Below, one piece after another: positions 1 through 7,531 of a stretch of DNA of 64,000 bases. Source of the stretch: JAPORK01 sp026710285 (lineage in GTDB: Bacteria; Pseudomonadota; Gammaproteobacteria; Pseudomonadales; Endozoicomonadaceae); NCBI GenBank assembly GCA_965201045.1, contig OZ241746.1, positions 2,790,001 to 2,854,000 of the forward strand. Direction: 5' to 3'. The translations under genes and the position numbers were made by a program. The first letter of the stretch is position 1. Each line of letters opens with the position of its first letter. The notes beneath the pieces were generated by a model. It ran no database searches and was not told where the DNA came from. It saw only the letters and a program-made list of their open reading frames with translations.

Positions 1-25
1 ATAATTATTACCTGATATAAAGCTA

Positions 26-238
26 TTATTTGACGTGGTCAATAGAAAACGCAGGAGTTGTATACTCATTCAACTTCAAAACACTGAGTTTCATTTTTGT
101 ATAATCCTTTAATAACAATGAGTTCCGATGAAGTGAATTCAACATTTTCAAGTGGAATTGATATATAAGTATGTGACCTTCAAATGTAGATTCTGGAAAG
201 ACTTCATATCCAACAGACAGACCTTTCGTTGTTACCAA
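26..238 (-). pseudogene. IS1634-like transposase fragment
   Basis: A 70-residue open frame begins at a TTG codon and reads VTTKGLSVGYEVFPESTFEGH near its start. This resembles the conserved block of IS1634-type DDE transposases where a Gly-Leu-Pro-hydrophobic-x-Tyr-Glu-hydrophobic-Phe-Pro-Gly-Asn motif follows the first catalytic region. The rest of the frame diverges from the family and the catalytic residues are absent, so it is a scrap, not a gene. It points away from a second transposase piece on the other strand that starts just to its right, so the two come from separate insertions or an inversion. The family assignment is from memory of the motif. Confidence 0.45.
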
Positions 239-254
239 CAGCGCTAATAACGCC

Positions 255-560
255 TGAGGCTGATTAAATTATCCAGAGATAAAGATATTTCAAAATCCTG
301 CTCCAAAAGATTTATTTTCAAAAATCCTGGCAGAGATCGTCCCAAATCCAGGATGGAGAAAGTATTGGCTGGCTATAAAATCCAGAGTACAATTACAAAT
401 GATCAGAAGGTAATTGAACAAGACCCATCGTAAGAGGCGTTTCATTATTGCAACTAATAACCTGGGTAAAAATGTACTTCCTGATGAAGCATTATTTACA
501 GCTTATAAGGAACAACAGGGTATAGAACGGGGCTTTCGATTTTGTTTCTTGCTGAATACC
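255..560 (+). pseudogene. IS1634-like transposase C-terminal fragment
   Basis: The plus strand encodes, across a frame change near 410-430, a stretch containing FIIATNNLGKN followed by LPDEALFTAYKEQQGIERGF. IS1634-type transposases have the same block (F-I-L/I-A-T-N ... Y-K-x-Q-x-x-V/I-E-R-G-F-R-F) close to their C-terminal catalytic Glu. The frame is broken upstream and the downstream end runs into a palindromic repeat at about 570, so the gene is dead and was interrupted by that repeat. Confidence 0.6.
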
Positions 561-575
561 AACCTTTGCCGGACG

Positions 576-656
576 CACCGTGGGCTGAGCTTGTCGAAGC
601 CTGGGAGAGGTTAAAACCTAAGTGTCTGCATCCAGGCTTCGACAAGCTCAGCCAGC
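576..656. repeat. Palindromic REP-like repeat (GGCTTCGACAAGCTCAGCC family)
   Basis: Two inverted arms, GGGCTGAGCTTGTCGAAGCC on the left and GGCTTCGACAAGCTCAGCC on the right, surround a short spacer, so the transcript could fold into a long hairpin. The same arms form the centre of larger elements at 41763-41999 and (degenerate) 54502-54712. This copy sits inside transposase remains. Confidence 0.8.
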
Positions 657-925
657 GAATAGGGTAGTATTGATGAAATTATCTGAAATAACTATTTTAT
701 ATTTAAATAATCAATGAGCAAGATTGCGGAAATGTCGGTTATAGGTATGAAATATTCAAATTATTTGTATTCAATTAAATAATGACAGATGAACAGTATT
801 ACACCTGTCAGCAGTAAGGTGCAGAAATGCTGCTTTTGCACTAAATTCTGCACTGTTAACTTTCCACCAGGCATAAAAACCAGGCATAAAAAATCAATGA
901 ACAGTATTGGGTCAGACAGGGTTCA

Positions 926-1492
926 CTATATCGACAAGTCTCCAAAGTAAGTTTTGATATTATCTGAATTTATCTCAGCGGATTCTGCACCGATAAACCA
1001 TTTTTCTTCATGTCGTACTGGGTCAATAACAAGCCCTAAACTGTAGGCTGAATTAAAAAAATCTTTTTGCGTTTTACGATCTACACCACTGAAGAAAGCA
1101 CCTAAATTCGGGTGGCTGTGATACCAACCCACAACAAATGTTTCAGTATCGCTTATCTGGCTGGCAGACTGCCATACATCCGGCTGCATCGTTAATGATA
1201 CAGACGTTGCCTCAAAATTATTGCTTGGTATTGACTCTCTGATAACGATTGCAATAAGACCTTCAGTAAGATCATTAGTACTCACAACGCTTCCAACCAA
1301 AAGACCACCAAGCTCTACTTTTTTAGAATTTAGATGTTGTATGATACTGTTGTATACCCGGTCAGGAATAATGATCAAAGGATAATCGGCTGTTTGATTA
1401 ACCAGACCCACGATATCAATGAATGACCATCCTGTTGTCATCCGGCTAATATTGCTCGCCAAAATATCTGGTTTGATATTATTCCATTTCAT
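926..1492 (-). CDS. JAB/MPN-family metalloprotease (Ubl deconjugase)
   Basis: A 188-aa protein with the complete JAMM zinc-protease signature: a catalytic Glu at about residue 60 (KVELGGLLVG), then HSHPNLGAFFSGVD at 125-138, giving the His-x-His-x7-Ser-x2-Asp metal ligands exactly. Proteins of this family cut isopeptide or C-terminal bonds of ubiquitin-like modifiers; bacterial ones in E1/E2 operons are thought to mature the modifier or release it from targets. It is the last gene of the six-gene operon, and its ATG overlaps the stop of the E2 gene by 4 bp, implying translational coupling. It has no signal peptide, so it should act in the cytoplasm. Since the modifier already ends in Gly, removal from targets looks more likely than precursor processing (inference). 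Confidence 0.9.
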   Translation of the reverse strand: MKWNNIKPDILASNISRMTTGWSFIDIVGLVNQTADYPLIIIPDRVYNSIIQHLNSKKVELGGLLVGSVVSTNDLTEGLIAIVIRESIPSNNFEATSVSLTMQPDVWQSASQISDTETFVVGWYHSHPNLGAFFSGVDRKTQKDFFNSAYSLGLVIDPVRHEEKWFIGAESAEINSDNIKTYFGDLSI

Positions 1493-2127
1493 GCAGGTAC
1501 CATAAATTTATGGATACATTTAGGACACGTTACTTTCAGTGTTTTGTTCATCGGAACACGCAACGACCCTTTACACGCAGGACAGGGAATAATTTTTTTT
1601 TGGTCTGAATGACTATTTATATTGTTCCATACTATTTTTTTCTTCGGCTGATCAGTAGCGTTCAGCCGGTTAGTTGGAAAGGCTTCAGGATATTTTTTAA
1701 CTGCAACCTCATACCAGTTCAGCGCTTCTCCGTTAGCTGGTGACTCTGCATTCAGTATTGTCTTATCAAATGTAATAATTTTAATTATTCGTTCCACTAA
1801 CAGATCAAGCCCCTGCGTTGGTAACCACTTTGTTCCAAAGCAAATCCTTCCTGAACGGTATACATTAGGATGGTATATCGGTGTGGTAATCTTTGCGGTG
1901 GGTTCTTGAAATGGATAACGGCTTAAAAGTTCAATTTCGACGTTTGTCGTTTGCTGAACTTTTTGAGGGTAATGATTTGATGGAGCGGTTGGATAATTTA
2001 ATTCCAGAAAAATTTTACTCACCGGCTTATCCAATGTGGATTTAATTTTGATACGTCCGTTAACGGAACCGGGTAATTCATTTATTTTACGGAGATCTTG
2101 TTTGATACGTTCAGCAGATATACTCAT
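1489..2127 (-). CDS. E2-like ubiquitin-conjugating enzyme with C-terminal zinc ribbon
   Basis: A 212-aa protein with a UBC fold signature: YPFQEP (71-76), His-Pro-Asn at 86-88, then RICFGTKWLP with the likely catalytic Cys96 and the following Trp/Pro, and the SPANGEALNWY helix at about 129-139. The HPN box and downstream Cys are the arrangement of eukaryotic E2s, where this Cys carries the modifier as a thioester. The C-terminus adds a treble Cys knuckle/zinc ribbon (C182, C185, C201, C204) that ordinary E2s lack and that may bind a substrate or partner. The gene starts 2 bp after the modifier gene and overlaps the JAB gene by 4 bp. No RING or HECT E3 is visible nearby, so the zinc ribbon or the J protein might supply specificity (inference). 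Confidence 0.9.
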   Translation of the reverse strand: MSISAERIKQDLRKINELPGSVNGRIKIKSTLDKPVSKIFLELNYPTAPSNHYPQKVQQTTNVEIELLSRYPFQEPTAKITTPIYHPNVYRSGRICFGTKWLPTQGLDLLVERIIKIITFDKTILNAESPANGEALNWYEVAVKKYPEAFPTNRLNATDQPKKKIVWNNINSHSDQKKIIPCPACKGSLRVPMNKTLKVTCPKCIHKFMVPA

Positions 2128-2129
2128 TT

Positions 2130-2381
2130 TTACCCCGCAACAAGCACTGGTTGAATTTCCAGAACGTGCCCATCTCTTACGCCATTATCGCCAAGGGCTG
2201 AATTTGGATTAACGATTTCTTCCGTGGTGGTGTTAACCAGATTGTAATCTGTATCTGTTGGCAATGCCCAGTTATCAACAGCCCCCTCTATTATATCAGC
2301 TCCGGTATTATCCGTATTTATTTGAATTTCTGCTTTGCGTGTTTTATCAGCAGTTCTGAGAATTATATTGATTGATGACAT
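2130..2381 (-). CDS. Ubiquitin-like modifier protein, ends in Gly
   Basis: An 83-aa protein placed between E1 and E2 genes. It has the alternating beta-strand pattern of a beta-grasp fold (INIILRTADKTRKAEIQINT at the N-terminus, a central helix IIEGAVDNWALP, then YNLVNTTTEEIV and GHVLEIQPVLVAG) reminiscent of YukD/EsaB-type ubiquitin-like proteins. The last residue is a Gly (Val-Ala-Gly stop), so a C-terminal carboxylate suited to adenylation by E1 is already exposed and no tail removal is needed. Its stop overlaps nothing; its ATG overlaps the E1 stop by one base. Identification rests on size, predicted strand pattern, C-terminal Gly and context rather than strong primary-sequence identity to ubiquitin. 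Confidence 0.8.
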   Translation of the reverse strand: MSSINIILRTADKTRKAEIQINTDNTGADIIEGAVDNWALPTDTDYNLVNTTTEEIVNPNSALGDNGVRDGHVLEIQPVLVAG

Positions 2382-3502
2382 TAATTTTGCTCCAGCTCAA
2401 TAATGGTGGTTTTGGTTTTACTATCAAAACGGATGAATTTTGCAGGTATCTCTTTACCTGAAAAATTTGTAATCAGTTCATTAATTGAAAAACTATCTTT
2501 TATGTTGATATCTACACTGTCGCTTTTGCATCCCTGACATATTGTCAAAGCGGAGTCAAAGTCGGACGCTTTTTGAAAAACCGTGGTTGCATCTTCTCCG
2601 TTAGGGTTACATTTTGTGCAGTGGTAAGAAACCAGGACAGGGTCGCTGGTTATGATGTGATTTTCTTTATCTGCGGTTAAAAGAAAATTATTTTCAATTC
2701 TGGCGGTAGCTTTGATGATTGCAATATGATCTTTCATTGAAGAACATGCAGGACAATTATCTTTTTGTTTAAGAGTACTTACAGTTGACCTGCCTGTAAA
2801 AGTATTAGTCAGTATTCGTTTTGCAGTCTGTTGTGGCTCACCTTTGATCAGATTAAGTGCATTGGCAACAGCAAGTGATCCGGTCAAAGCGGATGTGATG
2901 ATGGTTGTGGGTATTTTCTTTTCATGAAAGGCAATCTTTTTTAGCCAGCCGCAGGAATACCGTTCCTGCATTCGTGCATATACGCTGTCTGGAAGGTTGC
3001 ACTCGTAACAGGGAATATGTTTTCCTGATCTGAATGGGAAAATTTCTACCTGGCTGAATTTGCTGTCAATACCGGTATTAATCAAATTAGTGCCGGCAAT
3101 AAAGCATAACTGATTCAGTTTTATACGTGCTTCAAAATTATCAACACAGCATAACACAGCGTCATAAGCGCTGATTTGTGTAAATGAAAGTAAATCCCAA
3201 AAATCACCCGGAAAAACGTTTACCTCAATACTGCAATCCAGTTCTTTAATTCGCTTGCCGGCAATTTCTGCTTTGTTGAAACCAATATCATCCGCTCTGA
3301 ATAGGACACTTCTCGTCAGATTATGAATTTCGATGGTGTCAAAATCGAAAAGATCAATCTTTCCAACACCAAGAAGAGCCAGATTTTTAGCAACTTCGTT
3401 TCCAATTGCACCGCAACCAATGACGGCAAAAGAAGAAGCCTTAACGTCCTCCTGAGAAAACCAGTCTATCAAGGAATGTCTTTGGTAGCGATCCGTTATC
3501 AT
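2381..3502 (-). CDS. E1-like activating enzyme (ThiF/MoeB superfamily)
   Basis: A 373-aa adenylating enzyme. The Rossmann ATP-binding glycine motif is FAVIGCGAIGNEVA (about 26-38), followed by the acidic end of strand 2 (LFDFDTIEIHNLTRS) and an Arg/Lys helix. CYEC (165-168) and CPAC (250-253) form the family zinc site, and RYSC places the likely catalytic Cys at 184 in the crossover loop, followed by the TSALTGSLAVANAL helix. Beyond the usual domain there is a second Cys4 set (C295, C298, C322, C325), an extra C-terminal zinc ribbon. It would adenylate the neighbouring modifier and pass it to the E2. It overlaps the J-protein gene by 4 bp upstream and the modifier gene by 1 bp downstream. Confidence 0.92.
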   Translation of the reverse strand: MITDRYQRHSLIDWFSQEDVKASSFAVIGCGAIGNEVAKNLALLGVGKIDLFDFDTIEIHNLTRSVLFRADDIGFNKAEIAGKRIKELDCSIEVNVFPGDFWDLLSFTQISAYDAVLCCVDNFEARIKLNQLCFIAGTNLINTGIDSKFSQVEIFPFRSGKHIPCYECNLPDSVYARMQERYSCGWLKKIAFHEKKIPTTIITSALTGSLAVANALNLIKGEPQQTAKRILTNTFTGRSTVSTLKQKDNCPACSSMKDHIAIIKATARIENNFLLTADKENHIITSDPVLVSYHCTKCNPNGEDATTVFQKASDFDSALTICQGCKSDSVDINIKDSFSINELITNFSGKEIPAKFIRFDSKTKTTIIELEQN

Positions 3503-3744
3503 TGTTGCATTTCCCTTTTGATTTGTTCTATTGCCTGATTAAACAGCTTTGATACCGCTTCCCCATGCTTTGACAAAAAACAGTGGGTTTTATCAGGATG
3601 ATATAAGCGCATCTTTTTTCTATATGCCTTTTTAACTTCATCCATAGTTGCACCATATTCAATATCGAGCCGTTCATATGGATTTTGTGCTTTAATTTTT
3701 TCAAGCTGATTTTTGTAGCCTGTTTCTATGTTTTTCCATTTCAT
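3499..3744 (-). CDS. Small J-domain (DnaJ-like) protein
   Basis: An 81-aa protein that is almost only a J domain: NPYERLDIEYGATMDEVKKAYRKKMRLY runs into His-Pro-Asp-Lys at 49-52, the motif that stimulates Hsp70 ATPase, and then a final helix. It lacks the Gly/Phe, zinc and client-binding regions of DnaJ, so it must get clients through a partner. It is wedged between the membrane protein gene (1-bp overlap) and the E1 gene (4-bp overlap), so it is an integral member of the modifier operon. A link between DnaK-type chaperones and ubiquitin-like tagging, for example marking or remodelling of misfolded or complexed targets, is inference. Confidence 0.88.
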   Translation of the reverse strand: MKWKNIETGYKNQLEKIKAQNPYERLDIEYGATMDEVKKAYRKKMRLYHPDKTHCFLSKHGEAVSKLFNQAIEQIKREMQQ

Positions 3745-4871
3745 TACTTAACACTCAGGATCATTGATTTTTCAGAAACAATTATTTCGTAACCGAAGAT
3801 TGGATTTTTCTTAATAAGTCCGCGCACTTTTATCTTCTTGCCTGCAAGACTATTGATGTACTTTTCGCCACCAACCCGTTTGGCAGATCGATCAAAAAAC
3901 ACCAGCTTAAAACCGCGTGACCATGACTTATTTTCAAACATTGCGGCAAAATCAGAACCACGTTTACTTCGTAGAACCTTGTGAACAAAACCTTCAAAGG
4001 TTACAACTGACCCTGCATGTTGTTGATAATTTTGCAATGTAATAATTTTTGGTGTGTAATCTTTACCGCGTGGGGTTTTGGTGTCTGCCACAATGGCAGT
4101 GATATCTGTTGAATGACAGGCTACACAACGGGAAGCATTTTCTTTACGTAATAACTGAAAGCTTTCAGCATGGTAATAAACTTTGCATGATTGACATTGA
4201 TACAGTCCTGAAGCTTTTTTAAGTGGAGCTCCGGTAAAAGCATCATGAAGACCATCCAGATCAGAGCTAGTCAGAATATTGGATAAAGCATCACCATTAA
4301 CACTACTTTTTGCGTTTTTTTTAGTGGTAGTTGGTTTGAAAGCAATGCTGGAACTGCTTCGGGAGGAGGTTCTCGGAGTATAAGTCAGTGATTCTCTTTG
4401 CGTGTTGGAATTACCACGGGTCGTTGTGTTTACAGTATGTTCAGATGCAGTGCTTTCAATTACAGCACACTGGCGTCTGGAATCGTTTGGAGTGTGTGTA
4501 ATGGGTTCTTCAGACAAATCACTGCAAACAGGAAAGTGGATAGTATTTCTGCGGGTAGATGTCCCGGGAGTGTAAGCCTGTGATTCTCTTCGTGTATTGG
4601 AATTACCACGGGCCGTTGTGTTTACAGTATGTTCAGATGCAGTGCTTTCAATTACAGCACACTGGCGTCTGGAATCGTTTGGAGTGTGTGTAATGGGTTC
4701 TTCAGACCAATCACTGCGTACTGATGCCGGAAGATCAATACGATTTTTGTCAGGGGAAGACGTTTTTTGGGTGTTTCGGTTACTATTATTCTTCGGCAAT
4801 TCCTTATTGGAAATGACTCCCCGCAACCAGGCCAATATAAAAATGCCTACAATGACTATCAGAGCATCCAT
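3744..4871 (-). CDS. Membrane-anchored protein with zinc ribbon and OB-like C-terminal domain
   Basis: A 375-aa protein, first gene of the modifier operon. Residues 1-20 form one hydrophobic helix (ALIVIVGIFILAWL), probably an inner-membrane anchor with the rest in the cytoplasm. A long Ser/Thr/Asn-rich disordered region follows, with two nearly identical 53-residue repeats at about 53-105 and 117-169. A Cys4 zinc ribbon (C226, C229, C249, C252) comes next, and residues about 270-375 show the strand pattern of an OB fold (SVVTFEGFVHKVL, FKLVFF, KIKVRGLIKKN, YEIIVSE). OB folds often bind single-stranded nucleic acid, but here that is inference. I do not recognise a named family. It could be the target, sensor or membrane platform of the conjugation system. 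Confidence 0.75.
   Translation of the reverse strand: MDALIVIVGIFILAWLRGVISNKELPKNNSNRNTQKTSSPDKNRIDLPASVRSDWSEEPITHTPNDSRRQCAVIESTASEHTVNTTARGNSNTRRESQAYTPGTSTRRNTIHFPVCSDLSEEPITHTPNDSRRQCAVIESTASEHTVNTTTRGNSNTQRESLTYTPRTSSRSSSSIAFKPTTTKKNAKSSVNGDALSNILTSSDLDGLHDAFTGAPLKKASGLYQCQSCKVYYHAESFQLLRKENASRCVACHSTDITAIVADTKTPRGKDYTPKIITLQNYQQHAGSVVTFEGFVHKVLRSKRGSDFAAMFENKSWSRGFKLVFFDRSAKRVGGEKYINSLAGKKIKVRGLIKKNPIFGYEIIVSEKSMILSVK
4362..4717. repeat. Two tandem ~160-bp coding repeats, 192-bp period
   Basis: Inside the anchor-protein gene, the block around 4393-4525 is repeated almost base for base at about 4585-4717. The repeats encode the duplicated segment containing SEEPITHTPNDSRRQCAV. Near-identity at the DNA level points to a recent duplication or ongoing recombination and predicts length variation of the disordered linker between strains. 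Confidence 0.85.
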
Positions 4872-5060
4872 TGTTTAATTCATACCACCCTGGCTTAAAT
4901 CAAAATCTGTTACATAAAAAATAAAAATCTGTTCTGTTTACGTTTCATAGTGAGGATTATTTCAAATTTTGCCTGTTTTCCACAGAATAAAATTACCGTA
5001 ATTTCATTTTGGATGAAAATAAAAAAATAGAGCCTTAAAATCAGAATCCACGTAGTAAGA

Positions 5061-5240
5061 ATGAGGGTGTTATCAGAATGTATGTGTTTTAAAAAACCAT
5101 TAAATAACAAAAATCATCATTCAATGGCGGCAGGTTATCAGAAATCATTTGGGCGTGCAATTAAAATTTTAATTTTTAACAAAAAAGACCTCTCCAGCTA
5201 TATTGACAACTGTTTTGAAGGTTTAATGAAGGCTGAATAG
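5061..5240 (+). CDS. Possible small ORF, 59 aa
   Basis: An ATG-started frame encodes a basic 59-residue peptide beginning MRVLSECMCFKKPLNN and ending in SYIDNCFEGLMKAE. I see no convincing ribosome-binding site and no recognised family. It lies in a 1-kb AT-rich gap just before a MITE-like element, so it may equally be a remnant of an older mobile gene. Confidence 0.2.
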   Translation: MRVLSECMCFKKPLNNKNHHSMAAGYQKSFGRAIKILIFNKKDLSSYIDNCFEGLMKAE

Positions 5241-5267
5241 AATTTATTTTTAGTTGGTTCACAAAAA

Positions 5268-5403
5268 CAATACTTTGGACAGTTTTTAAAAACCTACCAT
5301 GGGTTAAACTGTAAACCATTGATTTCAAAGGATATTTTTTACAGCCAGATGAAAAATAAATCCTTTTAAAATCAACAACTTAAAAAAACTTTCCGAAGTG
5401 TTG
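5268..5403. mobile_element. MITE-like element, ACTTCGGACAGTTTTT family, copy 1
   Basis: A 136-bp non-coding element with terminal inverted repeats (ACTTTGGACAGTTTTTAA at the left, AAAAAACTTTCCGAAGTGTTG at the right) and a conserved interior containing CCATGGGTTAAACTGTAAAC. Two other full copies occur at 43741-43877 (same orientation) and 51961-52096 (opposite orientation), with partial copies next to the latter. Length, inverted ends and multiple copies are those of a miniature transposable element; the helper transposase is not identifiable from this window. Confidence 0.8.
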
Positions 5404-5769
5404 CAAAAAAAAGAGACAATATTTACTGTGGAGATTTTATTAATTTCCCCCAGGAAATCTTCAAATGTGTATTTTCACAGATTGCAATGAGCTGCTTTTT
5501 TGTATCCTTCACCAAAAATTACTTACCGAAAATACAGTAACAACAATAAATCGATATTCTTTTTCTCTGTGCATCTGCAAGTTTCTTCTGATGTACAATC
5601 AACAGTTTTCGGGCTGCATTCTTGCGAGTATTCACAAGCCTGGATATTGAGTTCTTTCAATCTGACATGTATTGTCGTTTATTTATTACACTTTGGGTTA
5701 TTTTCACAAATAAGCAATTCGTTTCAATAGATAAAGTGAATATTTTTTAATAAAAATTTAACTTTTAAC

Positions 5770-5775
5770 TATAAT
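5770..5775 (+). promoter_or_regulatory. Candidate -10 box for the FadL-like gene
   Basis: A perfect TATAAT hexamer lies 107 bp upstream of the porin start codon. No good -35 hexamer is seen at the usual distance, and AT-rich sequence makes chance matches likely, so this is only a candidate. Confidence 0.25.
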
Positions 5776-5881
5776 GTACCTGATTTGGATTAACTGACAG
5801 GCTAAATAATCTTCAACCACATCTCAGTTAAGGTTGAAACAGCATCAACTGTAATTATAAAAATTATAAACAGGTGTAGTA

Positions 5882-7216
5882 ATGTTGTTGTTTAAGCGTT
5901 ATAAAAATATTATAGTGTTAGGTACTGTTTCCTTTTTCACGCCGTTTGCAGTAAGTTCCGGATTTCAAATCTGGGATCAAAATGCTTCAGATACAGCTAA
6001 TTGCCATGCAGGCTCAGCCTCAGAGGCTAACAATGCGAGTACTGCATTTTATAATCCCGCCGGTATGAGCTATCTGGATAAACAGCATATTTCACTGGGT
6101 TTTAGTCAATTGGTACCGCGCGTAAAGTTTAAAGGTACAGTAGGTGTTAGTAGTGGCAATGTACAGCCTGATGACTTTAACTCATTTAACACAAAATTTA
6201 GTCCCGCTAATAGTCGTCGTTCTGTTATAGTTCCGAATATTTATTATACGGTTCCTGTTGATGACAACTGGCACGCAGGCTTTGGAATTAATGCGCCCTT
6301 CGGCTCAACACTTAAGTATGATAAACACTCCTGGGTCAGATACACAGGGGTTGAAACAAACATTCAGGTCGTTAATATTTTATCTGCACTGTCTCTGCGC
6401 GTATCGCCTTCTCTGTCAGTTGGATTGGGTCTGGACCTGCAAGGAATGTCAGAAACGTTAAAAACAAATATTAATGCAGTCGGTGGTAATGCTCCAAGCG
6501 AAAGCTATAGCGTTAATCGTGTCAACAGTTTGGCTCCCGGGTTTCATGGTGGCGTGTTATATCAGCTATTTCCACGTACACGTCTGGGCATCAGTTACCA
6601 CTCCCCGGTTAAACATAAACTGCGCGGAATCAGTAAGTTTACAGGACCTTTAGTTGCATCTTTAATATCTGTTGACTCTATTAAAACCCACAAAATTCGC
6701 ACAAATGTTGTATTGCCATCTACTACAACTGTTTCTCTGTTTCACCAGTTAAACCAGTGGGATTTACTGGGAAGTTTAAGTTATACCAGATGGAGTCGTA
6801 TAAAAAATTTTAAATTTTCTAATCTTACCGGTATTGATATAGGCAGTAATTTATCTAAACATCTTACGATTATAGCACCCACCTCTTTGCATGATACATG
6901 GAATCTGGCGTTGGGTACTCATTATCATATCAACAAGGAAATTTATCTTCAGTTTGGTTTAGGTTTTGACCAGTCACCGGTAAGACTTACTGGCCGGTCA
7001 ACCCGTTTTCCTGATGCAGACCGTTATGCAGTTTCTGCAGGGTTGCACTATCAAGTTAACTCTGCTTTTAATGTAGATATCGGGTGGAGATATATCATTA
7101 TAAAAAAAGGAAAAATAAAAGTCATGCAACAAAATGGCGGAATGACCACCAATACAATCGGACACTCTTCTGGCTATATTAATACAGCAGGTGTTCAGCT
7201 TTCTTACAAATTTTAA
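5882..7216 (+). CDS. FadL/OmpP1/TodX-family outer membrane porin
   Basis: A 444-aa protein. Residues 1 to about 25 form a signal peptide ending near FAVSSG, and the mature N-terminus, SGFQIWDQNASDTANCHAGSA followed by ASTAFYNPAGMSYL, carries the hatch-region NPAG motif of FadL proteins. The remainder alternates short beta strands with loops and ends in LSYKF, the terminal aromatic residue that marks outer-membrane barrels for Bam insertion. Family members pass long-chain fatty acids or other hydrophobic molecules across the outer membrane, often for lipid scavenging. Start chosen at the ATG preceded by an AGGTG-like ribosome site. The gene stands alone. The exact substrate cannot be read from sequence. 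Confidence 0.9.
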   Translation: MLLFKRYKNIIVLGTVSFFTPFAVSSGFQIWDQNASDTANCHAGSASEANNASTAFYNPAGMSYLDKQHISLGFSQLVPRVKFKGTVGVSSGNVQPDDFNSFNTKFSPANSRRSVIVPNIYYTVPVDDNWHAGFGINAPFGSTLKYDKHSWVRYTGVETNIQVVNILSALSLRVSPSLSVGLGLDLQGMSETLKTNINAVGGNAPSESYSVNRVNSLAPGFHGGVLYQLFPRTRLGISYHSPVKHKLRGISKFTGPLVASLISVDSIKTHKIRTNVVLPSTTTVSLFHQLNQWDLLGSLSYTRWSRIKNFKFSNLTGIDIGSNLSKHLTIIAPTSLHDTWNLALGTHYHINKEIYLQFGLGFDQSPVRLTGRSTRFPDADRYAVSAGLHYQVNSAFNVDIGWRYIIIKKGKIKVMQQNGGMTTNTIGHSSGYINTAGVQLSYKF

Positions 7217-7278
7217 TGCCAGGAATATGAGTGTTTGCAAGCTGTGAAAAAATTATGGGTGGGTTCTTAAAGTCATTA

Positions 7279-7411
7279 TAATAGAGCCCTATATCAAAAG
7301 TGGTTATGGCAGCCATGCTGACCATTGTCGTAAAAATTGTCACAAAGCGGCAATATTCAATCTTTTATTAGCAGGTATAGCTGCTGCGACGACAGGTACA
7401 CTAACTATTGG
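7279..7411 (-). pseudogene. Stray fragment of a YD-repeat (rhs-like) gene
   Basis: About 130 bp matches, with scattered changes, the segment of the tandem rhs-like genes that encodes the Ala/Gly-rich hydrophobic region (compare 13440-13570: CTATATCAACAGCGGCTGTG and TTTATTAGCAGGTAT). Flanking parts of the gene are missing. It shows that the rhs-like array once extended, or seeded copies, beyond its present edge at 11.6 kb. Confidence 0.75.
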
Positions 7412-7531
7412 CAAGTATTCCTGCAAGGCTGCACCCTGATCTGGTCATTTTTTGTGAAAGCTGAGCAATACGACAAAACATCAACAGACCCTAGCATGCC
7501 AATACATTCCCAAACACTACCTGATTTAAGA

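Larger units (their letters stand above)
4872..5881. other. Intergenic gap with one MITE-like element
   Basis: About 1 kb of AT-rich sequence between the start of the minus-strand modifier operon and the start of the plus-strand porin gene. It contains the palindromic element at 5268-5403, a doubtful small ORF at 5061-5240 and presumably both divergent promoters. I see no RNA gene or other convincing coding region. Confidence 0.5.

Noticed and set aside
825..858. GTGCAGAA / TTCTGCAC hairpin as terminator of the Ubl operon
   Set aside because: Eight-base stem, long loop and no U-run; too weak to list as a feature.
926..4871. Type II CBASS defence operon
   Set aside because: E1/E2 and JAB functions are present but as separate proteins with their own Ubl; there is no cGAS-like nucleotidyltransferase or effector nearby.
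4398..4878. Plus-strand frames opposite the anchor-protein gene
   Set aside because: They are shadows produced by the duplicated coding repeat on the other strand.
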